64,000 nt of DNA from Manganibacter manganicus. Its GTDB lineage: Bacteria; Pseudomonadota; Alphaproteobacteria; Rhizobiales; Rhizobiaceae. A program made the position numbers and the translations under genes. The stretch spans positions 62,001 to 126,000 of the forward strand of contig NZ_MDET01000012.1 in the NCBI RefSeq assembly GCF_002075885.1. The letters run 5' to 3'. This document shows positions 36,988 to 48,961 of this stretch, piece by piece (the stretch's first letter is position 1; every line of letters begins with the position of its first letter). The notes beneath the pieces were generated by a model. It was not told the origin of the DNA, did not search any database, and was given only the letters and a program-made list of their open reading frames with translations.

Positions 36988-37962
36988 TTAGTCGGCCCCT
37001 TCTTCGGGGTCGATGGCATTCTCTTCGGAAGCGATGACTTCGACTTCCGTATTGCGGCCGGCAACCACGGTGAAGTCCTTCTGGTAGATTCGGTCGCGGT
37101 TCTTGGCGATGGCCGTATAGTCGCCCTCTGCCAGCACCATGGGCGCGAAGGCGCCGACGCTTTCCTTGATCGGGTCCCCGGCCTGGTTGAGCACCGACCA
37201 TGAGGTGTCGGCTATGGCCTCTCCGCCCGAATCCCGTACCAGTTTGAGAGTGATTTCGGCCGCCCGGTGCTCGACGGTCGCCGCGGTCAGCTTGCCTGCC
37301 TCGACCCGGATATCGGAACGAATCACCGCGTTGACCGCGCCATAGGTTGAGACGACGTGATAGGTGCCGGCATTGAGGCGCACCACCGTGTCGGGTTGCA
37401 CATTGGGGATGATCAATGCGTGCTCGCCATGTGAGTCGGTTTCGCTGTCATAGATGGAGAAGCGCAGTTTCTTCGGCGGTATGCGCACCCCGCCGGAAAG
37501 CACCGCGTTCAGCTTCAAACCGCCGGCATCCAGTACCATGCTTTCGTGTTTGGCATGATCGGTGACGGTGATGCGCTTGGTAGCGCCGGCGCGGCCATAG
37601 GCGGCATGAACCAGATAGCTTCCCGGATCGAGGTGGAAGACACTGGTGCCGCCATGCGCGGAAGCAACCATCGGCAATTTGCCGTCAGGGCCTGGTTTCG
37701 GCTTGAAGACGCGCCACACCAGTCCACGCGTGATATCCGGCCCCTTGTCGATCAACTGGGCGCTCAGCGTGATCTCGCCGTCCTTTTCAGAATGCGGCGC
37801 GGCCCTGTCATGCGGTCCGCGATAATCGGTCATGCCCGGCAGTTTGAAATCTTGCAGCGCACCGCCATCGCGGGCATGCGCGGGTGCGGCGGCAAGAGTG
37901 ACCGCGAGTGCAAAAAGGAAAAGCGGACGAGAGCCGAGGAACATGCTTGCCATGAAGCCCAA
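36988..37962 (-). CDS. Secreted beta-rich protein of unknown function
   Basis: 324 residues (the start may be Met4 or Met7 instead). The signal peptide LFLFALAVTLAAAPAHA is clear. After it come three to four similar segments of about 90 residues with the pattern LxxGxYxVxAxYGxxxxxRxIxV (DPGSYLVHAAYG, NAGTYHVVSTYG, AEGDYTAIAKN), which suggests repeated Ig-like or carboxypeptidase-regulatory-like beta domains. The tail is acidic. No named family is recognised with certainty. Confidence 0.7.
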   Translation of the reverse strand: MGFMASMFLGSRPLFLFALAVTLAAAPAHARDGGALQDFKLPGMTDYRGPHDRAAPHSEKDGEITLSAQLIDKGPDITRGLVWRVFKPKPGPDGKLPMVASAHGGTSVFHLDPGSYLVHAAYGRAGATKRITVTDHAKHESMVLDAGGLKLNAVLSGGVRIPPKKLRFSIYDSETDSHGEHALIIPNVQPDTVVRLNAGTYHVVSTYGAVNAVIRSDIRVEAGKLTAATVEHRAAEITLKLVRDSGGEAIADTSWSVLNQAGDPIKESVGAFAPMVLAEGDYTAIAKNRDRIYQKDFTVVAGRNTEVEVIASEENAIDPEEGAD

Positions 37963-38101
37963 GGCGGTGGCAATTTCAAGACAGAAGACTCACCGGCTTA
38001 TCCGGCAAGACGACAAAATCGCCGCTTTCGAGCCAGCCCGCCGCCTGACGGCCTATGGCGTGCTTCAGGCAAAACCAACCAGACAGACCGGAATTTGCGC
38101 T

Positions 38102-38686
38102 ATGACCTCGCCGATCATTGATTTCCTGCTGGCCCGCACCTCCGTACCGATTCAGGACCTCAAGGAGCCGGCACCGAACGATACCGAGATCGCCACCATG
38201 ATTACGGCGGCAGTGCGCGTGCCGGACCATGGCCGCTTGGCGCCCTGGCGCTTCATTCTCTATCGCGGCGAGGCGCGGGTGGAGATCGGCCAAAAACTGG
38301 CCGCTCTTGCCGAAGAGCGCAATGGGCCAATGCCGGAAGGGCGGCGTAACCAGGAATTGACGCGCTTTTCGCGCGCGCCGCTGGTGATCGGCGTGGTGTC
38401 GAGCGCCAAGGATCACCCGAAAATCCCGCAATGGGAGATGCTTCTTTCCGGCGGGATGGCGGCCATGAATCTCATTCTCGCCGCCAACGCGCTCGGCTAC
38501 GGCACCAATATGATCACCAACTGGTATTCGGATATGCCGGAGGGCAGGGCGATCCTCGGCCTTGCGCCGGATGAGCGGGTGATCGGCTTCATCCATGTCG
38601 GCTCCTATGACGGGCAGGTTCAAGACCGGCCGCGGCCCGATCCAGCGACGCTTTACGGCGACTATACCGGGCCATGGCAGGGATGA
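38102..38686 (+). CDS. Nitroreductase family protein (YdjA-like)
   Basis: 194 residues from ATG 38102; the longer upstream frame overlaps the neighbour's promoter. Features of the FMN-binding nitroreductase fold are DFLLARTSVP, PDHGRLAPWRFI, GAMNLILAANALGYG-type segment (GMAAMNLILAANALGYGT) and IGFIHVGSY. It is the short YdjA type. Substrate unknown. It is convergent with the citE-like gene (10 bp between stops). Confidence 0.9.
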   Translation: MTSPIIDFLLARTSVPIQDLKEPAPNDTEIATMITAAVRVPDHGRLAPWRFILYRGEARVEIGQKLAALAEERNGPMPEGRRNQELTRFSRAPLVIGVVSSAKDHPKIPQWEMLLSGGMAAMNLILAANALGYGTNMITNWYSDMPEGRAILGLAPDERVIGFIHVGSYDGQVQDRPRPDPATLYGDYTGPWQG

Positions 38687-38696
38687 GGGTGAGGAC

Positions 38697-39575
38697 TTAA
38701 ATGGCGCCGGCTGCCTTCGCCCGCGTCAGTAACCGCTGGGCCAGGCGCAGATGCGGCCGGTCGATCATCTTGCCGTCAAGACCGACGACGCCGGGATTGC
38801 CGGCCGCCTCGAAGGCGGCAATAACGGCCTGCGCGTGCCGGATGGCCTCCGCCGAGGGGGTGAAGGCGGCATTGATGACGGGAACCTGCGCCGGATGGAT
38901 GGCCATCTTGCCGGTGAACCCATCCCGTTCAGCTTCGATGCATTCCGCCTCGAAAGCCGCCATGTCGCGGAAATTCGGAAAGACAGTGTCGATGGCCGCG
39001 ACGTCCGCCGCCGCCGCCGCCAGAATGGTCATTGAACGCACCAGGCGAAAAACATCGGTATAGCCACCGTCATCGTTGCGGGCGGGGCGCGCGCCGAGCA
39101 CCGCCGAAAGGTCTTCGGCACCCCATGTGAGGCCGGCAAGGCGTTTGCTCGCACTGGCATAGCTGGCGGCTGCCAGCACGCCCGCCGCGGTTTCCGTGAT
39201 GATCGGCAATATTCTGATCCGGCCGTCAGGCAGGCCGTTTTGCGCCTCCTGGACGCGCAGTTTGACGGCCAGTTGTTGCACATCATGGCCGCCGTTCGAT
39301 TTCGGCAGCATGATGGCGTCCGGCCGCATGGGGACCAGAGCCGCGAGATCGTCGTCGGCAAGGCCGCTCGAAAGGTCGTTGATGCGAATGAAAAGCGTGG
39401 CGCGAATATCATCGCGGTGGGCGCAGAGCCAGTTGGCAGCGATGGCGCGAGCGGCTGCCTTGTTGGCCGGCGCGACCGAATCCTCCAGATCGACGATCAG
39501 CGCGTCGGCTTCGCAAGCCGCTGCCTTTTCGAGCTTTTTTTCCGAATCGCCTGGAACGAACAGCAGCGAGCGCAT
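38697..39575 (-). CDS. CitE-like CoA ester lyase (HpcH/HpaI family)
   Basis: 292 residues from ATG 39575, whose A is also the last base of the MaoC stop (TGATG). Motifs MRSLLFVPGDSEKKLEK, ALIVDLEDSV, RINDLSSG, MLPKSNG and GLTWGAEDLSAVLG are those of citrate-lyase-beta/malyl-CoA lyase-like proteins acting on malyl-, methylmalyl- or citramalyl-CoA. Coupling to a MaoC hydratase fits a hydrate-then-cleave pathway. Confidence 0.88.
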   Translation of the reverse strand: MRSLLFVPGDSEKKLEKAAACEADALIVDLEDSVAPANKAAARAIAANWLCAHRDDIRATLFIRINDLSSGLADDDLAALVPMRPDAIMLPKSNGGHDVQQLAVKLRVQEAQNGLPDGRIRILPIITETAAGVLAAASYASASKRLAGLTWGAEDLSAVLGARPARNDDGGYTDVFRLVRSMTILAAAAADVAAIDTVFPNFRDMAAFEAECIEAERDGFTGKMAIHPAQVPVINAAFTPSAEAIRHAQAVIAAFEAAGNPGVVGLDGKMIDRPHLRLAQRLLTRAKAAGAI

Positions 39576-40027
39576 CAGGCCGGCTTCTTTCGCATCATCG
39601 CCTGACGGGTACATCTGGCGACCAGAGCATCGTGTTGGTTATAGGCGCGGTGCTCGAATTCGACGATGCCTCGATCCGGCCTGGATTTCGATTCACGCAC
39701 CGAAATCACTGTCGTTTCGACGCGGATCGTATCGCCGTGGAAAACCGGATGCGGGAACACCGTTTCGGTCATGCCCAGATTGGCGATGATGGTGCCGACG
39801 GTGATGTCGTTCACCGAAATGCCGATCATCAGGCCGAGGGTGAACAGCGAGTTGACCAGCGGCTTTCCCCATTCGGTCTTGGCAGCGAAGTCGAAATCGA
39901 TATGCAAAGGCTGCGGGTTCAAGGTCATCACCGAAAACAGCATATTGTCGCTTTCGGTCACCGTCTTGTGCAACGGGTGAGAGAAAACCTGATCGGCGGC
40001 AAGGTCTTCCAGATAAAGTCCAGCCAT
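39575..40027 (-). CDS. MaoC-family hot-dog dehydratase
   Basis: 150 residues from ATG 40027, preceded by AGGAGG 7 nt upstream; the longer frame lacks support. Hot-dog fold with DPxH-like region NPQPLHIDFDFA and VFHGDTIRVETTVISV. Family members hydrate enoyl-CoA. Length is half that of mesaconyl-CoA hydratase, so the substrate is uncertain. First gene of a two-gene unit with the CitE-like lyase. Confidence 0.88.
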   Translation of the reverse strand: MAGLYLEDLAADQVFSHPLHKTVTESDNMLFSVMTLNPQPLHIDFDFAAKTEWGKPLVNSLFTLGLMIGISVNDITVGTIIANLGMTETVFPHPVFHGDTIRVETTVISVRESKSRPDRGIVEFEHRAYNQHDALVARCTRQAMMRKKPA

Positions 40028-40178
40028 CGCAACTCCTCCTTCGCTGGTGATAGGCGCGGGCGGAACGGCCCGCAAGCTGCGGTCGCGTCGTTTCCTAACA
40101 AACATGGTGAACCGTTTGTAAATGATTTTTCCTTACGTCTACCGCCGGGTTTGGAAATATTGCGGGCGGGGTTGGCGA

Positions 40179-41300
40179 GTGGTTGTTTCGCATTTCCTGA
40201 AATGGGCCGCGGTTGCGCGCGTTGGCGAACGCGCCGCTGCCGCCAGCGCATTGGCAAGAGCTTACATCTCGCCGAATCTGAGCTTCGAGGATCATTGCGC
40301 CGCAGAAGCCGCGCTGACCCTGCTGCTTGACGATCCTTCGGCCAAGGTGCGGCAGGCGATGGCCGATGCCCTTTCGATGAGCAGCCATGCGCCGGTTCAG
40401 ATCATTGCGGCGCTTGCAGCCGACCAGCCGGAAATTGCCGCCATGGTGATCGGGCGTTCGCCGCTGCTGACGGATGTCGACCTGATCGACCGGCTTGCCG
40501 CCGGGCGCAAGGAGACTCAGGCATTGATCGCGGGGCGTTCGCAGGTCTCCATGAGCCTTGCCGCAGCGATTGCCGAGATCGGCGAGCCGGAAGCATGTCT
40601 GGCGCTGCTCGCCAACAGCGGCGCCGATATAGCCTCGCTCAGTTTCCATCGGATGGCCGAGCGGCATGGCCATCTGGCCGGCGTGCGCGAGGCGCTGATC
40701 GCCGATGCGCGGCTGCCGGCTGATTGCCGACACATGCTTCTTCTCAAGGTCTCCGAAGCCCTTCAGGGGTCGCCGCTGCTTGTGGCGCTGATGGGCAGGA
40801 CCGGAGCGGAGCGGGTGTTGCGCAATGCTTGCGTGAAGGCATCGATAACGCTTCTGGACAATACGCCAGCCGAGGAGCACGAGGCGCTGGTCGGGCATCT
40901 GAGGTTGCGTGGCGAACTCACGACAGGTTTCATCGTGCGCGCGGTCGCGCATGGCAAGGTGGATTTCTTCGGCTCGGCCCTGGTCATGTTGACCGGGCAG
41001 AGCGAGAGGCGGGTGAGGGCGCTTCTTTCGAGCGGGCATGACGGTGCCGTGCGAGCGCTGTTGCGTCGGGCCGGTTTGCCGGATGCAGCTCATGGGCCGC
41101 TGCTGCGTGCGATCCGGATATGGCGCGATGTCGCCAATGGCCGTCGCATCGCCGGCGTGCAGGAGGTTAGCTGGGCGATGCTGGAGGGCCTTGGCGATCA
41201 ACCGGCGGAAAAGGAACTTGCTGGCATGATCCGGGCCATCCATGTCGATGCGTTGCGTGACAATGCGCGTCGGCATGCCCTGGCGCTGGCTGCCGCATAA
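40179..41300 (+). CDS. DUF2336 domain protein
   Basis: About 373 residues from a GTG at 40179 (the ATG at 40122 would add 19 residues with atypical composition). Alpha-helical, HEAT-like repeats run through the N-terminal half (AEAALTLLLDDPSAKVRQAMADALS), typical of DUF2336, a family common in Alphaproteobacteria with no assigned function. No signal peptide. Divergent from the MaoC gene. Confidence 0.8.
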   Translation: MVVSHFLKWAAVARVGERAAAASALARAYISPNLSFEDHCAAEAALTLLLDDPSAKVRQAMADALSMSSHAPVQIIAALAADQPEIAAMVIGRSPLLTDVDLIDRLAAGRKETQALIAGRSQVSMSLAAAIAEIGEPEACLALLANSGADIASLSFHRMAERHGHLAGVREALIADARLPADCRHMLLLKVSEALQGSPLLVALMGRTGAERVLRNACVKASITLLDNTPAEEHEALVGHLRLRGELTTGFIVRAVAHGKVDFFGSALVMLTGQSERRVRALLSSGHDGAVRALLRRAGLPDAAHGPLLRAIRIWRDVANGRRIAGVQEVSWAMLEGLGDQPAEKELAGMIRAIHVDALRDNARRHALALAAA

Positions 41301-41369
41301 TATCGACGGTCATTTTGGATGACCGTTGGAGCGCGCGACCGCGCGCCGGCGACCTCTGGTATAAGTGGT

Positions 41370-43436
41370 TCAGGCGTGTTTACGGAAGAAGCTCGGATAA
41401 GCTTCGATTGCCGCGGCAATCACCCGCAATGAAGCGGCAAATTGCAGAAATTGCGCGCTGTCGCGAGTTGCACCCATACTTGCCGACTCCTCTCGCATGC
41501 GGGTTATGGCGGCAGACCAGCTATCGGCGGAAGCGCGCATTAAAAACGCGCGAGCCAGCCGCTTCAGGTAATCCGCGATCGGCAGGGCGATATCCGGGTT
41601 GCCGGCAGCGGTTTGCTGAAGCTTGCGCAGTCTGAGAATTTCCAGTCCGACCGTCACCGATGCGACGGCGCCACCGAACAATTTGTCGCCGCGTGATCCA
41701 AGCCTTTGCACCTGCGGCATCAACTGGTTGATCCTGTCGTAAGCCAGGCTCTCGAAGGCGGAACGACGCGGAATGCGCTCGCGCAGGCAAAGCCGCACAA
41801 GGTCTTCGCGCATGGCCTGTGCGATGCGGCGTGCCGTATCCAGCGGATTGGCCGGCAGCACCACGAGATAGACGCCGATGGCGAGCAAAATGCCGATCAG
41901 GATGGAGGCCGCGCCTGCCATGAATTCGAATGGATGATAGCCCATGGCCTGATAGGGATTGAGGAAGACCAGAAAGTTTATGGCAAAAGCGGTGGCGACG
42001 CCGACGATGCGTGGATTTGTCATCGCCAATGCTGCCGGCAGCAGCACCGGCACCACCAACAGGATAAACCAGCCGATCCCCGGCAGTACCGGCGTGGCGA
42101 CCTGGCCAACGACAAAGGCGAAAGGCAGGGCAAGCACGGTTCCCTTGAAGAAGCCCCAGGCGACCTGCACGGGAGAGGGGCGCGGCGCGAACAGGCTGGC
42201 CACTACCGCAACGATGATGACCACATCCGCTGCCGGCGTCCATTGCGTCTCAAGCCAGAAGACCGCCACCAATAGCGTGGCGATTGCGGCGCGCACGGCA
42301 TTGCGCCACGCCGCAAAGTAATCGCGATAAATGACGAGCGCCGGTTGCCGCCGGTCGCGTGGTCGATGACCGGCAGGACGGTTCAAGGCATCCAGCCCGC
42401 GCAAGACTTCTTTCATTGTATCGGCAAATTCACCGGCGATCGAAAGCCGTGTCAGCGTGCCGACCTTGTCGGATCCTTCCGTGCCGATATCGGCCGAAAC
42501 ATCATGCGCCTTTGCCGAAATCGCCTCGAAGCGCGCGATCCAGGGCCGCACGTCGTTCAGCGCGCCTGATGTCTCCGCCAGTTCCTTGACCAGTTGCCGC
42601 AATTCCCGGCGTACCGGCAATAGTGCCTTGTTGTCCGGGGCTTTGTGGGCGTGCAGGATCCGCGCCGTGGAAAGCGCCGAAAGCAGGTAGCCGATCGTGC
42701 GCCGTACCGGATGAGCGCGTCCCGTCAGGCTCGGAGCCTCCAGCCTTGCGTAAGTGCGCATCTCGTTGAGCGCCTGGGCATCGACGAGCAGCTTGCGGTG
42801 AAGCGAATCGAGCTTGTCGGTGTCTTCATCGCCGAATGCGCTGGCAGCATAGGATGCAAGATCGATGATACAGCGCTTGAGGCGCGCGCTCATGGCGTCG
42901 CGGGCGAGTTGCGGCAGGAACAGGCGGCTGGTTATGCCCGCGCACACGATGCCGACGGCGATTTCGGCACAGCGCGCCGTCGCCAGATCGAAGATGAGGT
43001 GCGGGTGGCCGAAAGCCGGCAGGCCGACGATCGTCGCCGTATAGCCGGCAAGCGCCGCGCCATAGGCTTCCGGGTTGCGCAGCAGCGAGGAGATGAAGGT
43101 ACAAAGCCCGATCCACAGCGACAGCACCACGATGAATACCCAAGGGTAGGCGCCAAGCGTGGTGGCGAGAGCGACCGCCATGATTGCGCCGGCCAGCGTA
43201 CCTATCAACCGGTAGAAGCCTTTCGCCAGGACCATGCCGGCTACCGGCTGGGCAACGATGAACACTGTCATCATCGCCCATTGCGGGTGTTCCAGCTTGA
43301 ACAGATAGGCGGCGAGCAGGGCGATCAGCCCGGCGCAGGTCGTACGCAGGGCAAAGACCCAGTCCGAGCGCGTCGGGCTGATGAGTGCGCGCGGTGATCT
43401 GCCCAACCGGTCGAGAATGCGCTCCCACATCAGCAC
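41370..43436 (-). CDS. FUSC-family inner membrane transporter (YccS/AaeB-like)
   Basis: 688 residues. Two clusters of about five membrane helices (residues about 25-175 and 370-515) are separated and followed by cytosolic helical regions, the FUSC layout of aromatic-acid efflux proteins AaeB and YccS. The N-terminal helix cluster includes ALRTTCAGLIALLAAYLFKL. Substrate unknown; no AaeA-type membrane fusion partner is next to it. Confidence 0.87.
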   Translation of the reverse strand: MLMWERILDRLGRSPRALISPTRSDWVFALRTTCAGLIALLAAYLFKLEHPQWAMMTVFIVAQPVAGMVLAKGFYRLIGTLAGAIMAVALATTLGAYPWVFIVVLSLWIGLCTFISSLLRNPEAYGAALAGYTATIVGLPAFGHPHLIFDLATARCAEIAVGIVCAGITSRLFLPQLARDAMSARLKRCIIDLASYAASAFGDEDTDKLDSLHRKLLVDAQALNEMRTYARLEAPSLTGRAHPVRRTIGYLLSALSTARILHAHKAPDNKALLPVRRELRQLVKELAETSGALNDVRPWIARFEAISAKAHDVSADIGTEGSDKVGTLTRLSIAGEFADTMKEVLRGLDALNRPAGHRPRDRRQPALVIYRDYFAAWRNAVRAAIATLLVAVFWLETQWTPAADVVIIVAVVASLFAPRPSPVQVAWGFFKGTVLALPFAFVVGQVATPVLPGIGWFILLVVPVLLPAALAMTNPRIVGVATAFAINFLVFLNPYQAMGYHPFEFMAGAASILIGILLAIGVYLVVLPANPLDTARRIAQAMREDLVRLCLRERIPRRSAFESLAYDRINQLMPQVQRLGSRGDKLFGGAVASVTVGLEILRLRKLQQTAAGNPDIALPIADYLKRLARAFLMRASADSWSAAITRMREESASMGATRDSAQFLQFAASLRVIAAAIEAYPSFFRKHA

Positions 43437-43508
43437 GGCCCCGTCTTGCGGCGTGTGCGGAAGGCCCTTTTCATGGGGTGCGAGGGCGCGGGCATCGCCA
43501 GGCCGCGC

Positions 43509-45572
<2,064 letters not shown>

Positions 45573-45712
45573 AAGAACCGGTTCTTCAAAAGCGAATCAC
45601 ACCACGATAGTGGCATGATTTGCGTTTCGGATCATTGAGGTTCGTGTTCCGTTCAGGGAGCAGCCCGCTCTTATCGTTTCCCGGCAAGCGAGGCAAGCGT
45701 CCGCACACTATG

Positions 45713-45742
45713 AAAGGGGCCGGACCTTCGCCCGGCTCCTTT
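45713..45742 (-). terminator. Possible terminator of gcvTHP
   Basis: Inverted repeat AAAGGGGCCGG / CCGGCTCCTTT with an 8-nt loop, 15 bp beyond the gcvP stop on the minus strand. One stem mismatch and only three Ts, so moderate confidence. Confidence 0.45.
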
Positions 45743-45756
45743 GGCTTTTGGCGCGA

Positions 45757-48570
45757 TTATTCGGCCGCCGCGTCGAGATAGGCCTCCACCGGCGGGCAGG
45801 AACAGACAAGATTGCGGTCGCCCGCGACATTGTCGATGCGCGAGACCGGCGGCCAGTATTTGGCGGCCGTATCGGCGTCGCCCGCCGGGAAGGCGGCTTC
45901 AAGGCGCGAATAGGGGTGTTTCCATTCGCCTGCCAGAGCTTCGGCAGCGGTATGCGGAGCGTTGACCAGCGGGTTGTCATCCTTCGGCCACTCACCCTTC
46001 GCCACCCTTTCCGCTTCACCGGCAATGGCGATCATCGCCGCGATGAAGCGATCCAGTTCGCGTTTCGGCTCGGACTCGGTCGGTTCGACCATCAGCGTGC
46101 CCGCCACCGGAAACGACATGGTCGGGGCATGGAAGCCATAGTCGATCAGCCGCTTGGCGATGTCGTCCACACTGGTACCCGAACCTTCCTTGAGCACGCG
46201 GGTGTCGAGGATGCACTCATGCGCGACACGCCCGCTGCGGCCGCGATAGAGCACCGGAAAATGCTTTTCCAGCCGCGCCACCAGATAGTTGGCCGAAAGG
46301 ATTGCCGTTTCCGTCGCCTGTTTCAGCCCGGTCGCGCCCATCATGCGGATATACATCCAGGTGATCGGCAGGATGGAGGCACTGCCGAAGGGCGCGGCGG
46401 CCACCGCATGCGCCGACCCCTCCGCGACATGGCCCGGCAGATAGGGCTTCAGGTGCGCCTTGACGCCGATCGGTCCGATGCCGGGGCCGCCGCCGCCATG
46501 CGGAATGCAGAACGTCTTGTGCAGGTTCATGTGGCAGACATCGGCCCCGATATCGCCCGGACGCGCCAGACCGACCAGCGCGTTGAGGTTGGCGCCGTCG
46601 AAATAGACCTGTCCGCCATGCTCATGCACGATCGAGCAGATGTCCTTCGCGCCTTCCTCGAACACGCCGTGTGTCGACGGGTAAGTGAACATCAGCGCCG
46701 CAAGCCTGTCGCCATGTTCCGCCGCCTTCGTCTTCAGGTCGTCGATGTCGATATTGCCGTCTTCGGTACAGCGCACGACCACCACGTCCATGCCTGCCAT
46801 GGCCGCACTTGCCGGATTGGTGCCGTGGGCGGAGGAGGGGATCAGGCAGATGGTCCGATGATCCTCGCCGCGCGAATGATGATAGCGGCGGATCGCCAGC
46901 AGCCCGGAATATTCGCCCTGACTGCCGGCATTGGGCTGCAGCGAAACCGCATCGAAACCGGTGATCTCGGAGAGCCAATCGTCCAACTGGCCGATCATCT
47001 CGCGATAGCCGGCAGAGTGTGCCTTTGGCGCAAAAGGATGCAGATTGGCGATCGTGGGCCAGCTTACCGGGATCATCTCCGCCGCCGCGTTGAGCTTCAT
47101 CGTGCAGGAGCCGAGCGGGATCATGGCGCGGTCGAGGGCAAGGTCCTTGTCGGCCAAGCGGCGCAGGAAACGCATCATCTCGGTTTCGGAGCGGATTTCA
47201 TGGAACACGGGTTGCGACATGAAATTCTTGCCGCGCCGCTCCTCCGGCAGCATCGATGCCGCTTCCACTGGCGCCGTCGCGCCGAACAGTGCGGACAGCG
47301 CCTGAAGATCCTCCTCGGTGGAGGTTTCATCGAAACTGATGCCGATCCGGTTTTCGTCTATCAGCCGGACCAGTCGGCCGGACTGTTCGGCTTCGGCAGC
47401 AATTGCCTTGGCGCGGCCTTCAACCGTCACCGTAACGGTGTCGAATATCTCCACGCCGGCAACCGTCAGGCCTGCGCTCGCGAGCCCTGCCGAGAATCGG
47501 GCGGCCAGGTTGTGAATGTGCTGCGCCATGGCTTGCAGGCCCTGCGGCCCGTGCCAGATGGCATAGGCAGCCGCCATATTGGCGAGCAGCGCCTGCGCGG
47601 TGCAGATGTTGGAGGTCGCCTTGTCGCGGCGAATGTGCTGCTCGCGTGTCTGAAGCGCCAGACGATAACCGGGCCTGCCTTTGGTATCGACCGACTGGCC
47701 GACCAGCCGGCCGGGGATCAGGCGGGTCAGCCTGTCGGAAACCGCCATATAGGCCGCATGCGGTCCACCATAGCCCATGGGAACGCCAAAGCGCTGCAAG
47801 GAACCGACGGCAATGTCGGCGCCTTGCTTTCCGGGCGCTTCGACCAGCGTGAGCGCCAGCGGATCGGCCACGGCAATAATCAGGGCGCCGGTGGCCTTCG
47901 CTTCATCGACAATCGCTGAATAATCGCCGAAGACGCCGAACGTGTCGGGCCAGGGCACGATCACCGCTGCTGTCTGATCGTCGGCCTTGTCGGCTTCGAT
48001 TCTGATGCCGAGCGGCTCGGCGCGCGTTTTCACCACGTCCAGGATTTGCGGATGCAGCGCGCCCGCGATGACCACTTTGGGCCGCTTGCCGTAATGGAAA
48101 CGCCAGGCGATGCCAACGGCTTCGGCCACGGCGGTTGCCTCGTCGAGCAGCGAGGCGGAGGCGAGGGGCAGGCCGGTCAGTTCGGTCACCAGCGTCTGGA
48201 AGTGGAACAGAAGCTCCAGCCGTCCCTGGCTGATCTCGGCCTGATAGGGCGTGTAGGCGGTGTACCAGGCCGGATTTTCAAACAGGTTGCGCTGGATCAC
48301 CGGCGGCACATGCACGCCATGATAGCCGGTGCCGATGAAACTTTTCAGAACGGTGTTTTTGGCCATGATGGCCGAGAGTTCACCAAGTGCCTCGGCCTCG
48401 CTCGCCGGAGCGGGCAGGGCCAGCGGCCGGTCGATGCGGATCGACTTCGGTACGGCCTGGGAAATCAGCGTTTCCACCGATGGCACGCCGATTGCGGCGA
48501 GCATGGCGCATGAATCGTCTACACCCGGCCCGATATGGCGGGTCGAGAAGGAAAATGGTGCCGTGGTCAT
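45757..48570 (-). CDS. gcvP: Glycine dehydrogenase (decarboxylating), P-protein
   Basis: 937-residue fused homodimeric-type P-protein. Pyridoxal-phosphate lysine lies in [18 protein letters not shown] (about residue 685); [11 protein letters not shown] and the N-terminal RHIGPGVDD are family landmarks. It decarboxylates glycine and loads the aminomethyl group onto the lipoyl arm of GcvH. Third gene of the gcvTHP operon, 17 bp after gcvH. Confidence 0.98.
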   Translation of the reverse strand: MTTAPFSFSTRHIGPGVDDSCAMLAAIGVPSVETLISQAVPKSIRIDRPLALPAPASEAEALGELSAIMAKNTVLKSFIGTGYHGVHVPPVIQRNLFENPAWYTAYTPYQAEISQGRLELLFHFQTLVTELTGLPLASASLLDEATAVAEAVGIAWRFHYGKRPKVVIAGALHPQILDVVKTRAEPLGIRIEADKADDQTAAVIVPWPDTFGVFGDYSAIVDEAKATGALIIAVADPLALTLVEAPGKQGADIAVGSLQRFGVPMGYGGPHAAYMAVSDRLTRLIPGRLVGQSVDTKGRPGYRLALQTREQHIRRDKATSNICTAQALLANMAAAYAIWHGPQGLQAMAQHIHNLAARFSAGLASAGLTVAGVEIFDTVTVTVEGRAKAIAAEAEQSGRLVRLIDENRIGISFDETSTEEDLQALSALFGATAPVEAASMLPEERRGKNFMSQPVFHEIRSETEMMRFLRRLADKDLALDRAMIPLGSCTMKLNAAAEMIPVSWPTIANLHPFAPKAHSAGYREMIGQLDDWLSEITGFDAVSLQPNAGSQGEYSGLLAIRRYHHSRGEDHRTICLIPSSAHGTNPASAAMAGMDVVVVRCTEDGNIDIDDLKTKAAEHGDRLAALMFTYPSTHGVFEEGAKDICSIVHEHGGQVYFDGANLNALVGLARPGDIGADVCHMNLHKTFCIPHGGGGPGIGPIGVKAHLKPYLPGHVAEGSAHAVAAAPFGSASILPITWMYIRMMGATGLKQATETAILSANYLVARLEKHFPVLYRGRSGRVAHECILDTRVLKEGSGTSVDDIAKRLIDYGFHAPTMSFPVAGTLMVEPTESEPKRELDRFIAAMIAIAGEAERVAKGEWPKDDNPLVNAPHTAAEALAGEWKHPYSRLEAAFPAGDADTAAKYWPPVSRIDNVAGDRNLVCSCPPVEAYLDAAAE

Positions 48571-48587
48571 GATTTTTCGTCCTGCTG

Positions 48588-48956
48588 TCAGCCGATATGA
48601 GCCTTGTAGGCGGCCTCGTCCATCAAACCGTCGAGTTGGCTTTCATCGGCAAGCTTCATCTTCCATAGCCAGCCGTCCCCGGTCGCCGCCGTATTGACCA
48701 GCGCCGGATCGGAGGAAAGCGCGCCGTTGGCTTCGGTGATTTCGCCATCGACCGGCGCATAAACGTCGGAAGCGGCCTTCACCGATTCGACCACCACCGC
48801 CGTATCGCCCTTGGCGAGTTTCTTGCCGGCATCCGGCAGTTCGACAAAGACGAGGTCGCCAAGCTGTTCCTGCGCATAATCGGTGATACCGACGGTGGCG
48901 ACGCCTCCTTCGACAGAGAGCCATTCGTGATCTTCGGTAAAATAGGTCTTCGCCAT
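48588..48956 (-). CDS. gcvH: Glycine cleavage system H protein
   Basis: 122 residues from ATG 48956. The lipoylated residue is Lys60 in [20 protein letters not shown]. It carries the aminomethyl group between P, T and L proteins. It starts 5 bp after the gcvT stop. Confidence 0.98.
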   Translation of the reverse strand: MAKTYFTEDHEWLSVEGGVATVGITDYAQEQLGDLVFVELPDAGKKLAKGDTAVVVESVKAASDVYAPVDGEITEANGALSSDPALVNTAATGDGWLWKMKLADESQLDGLMDEAAYKAHIG

Positions 48957-48961
48957 AAAAA

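Noticed and set aside
45748-47919. 723-codon plus-strand frame
   Set aside because: Antisense to gcvP, which has complete P-protein motifs. The His/Arg/Asp-rich composition is typical of a shadow frame.
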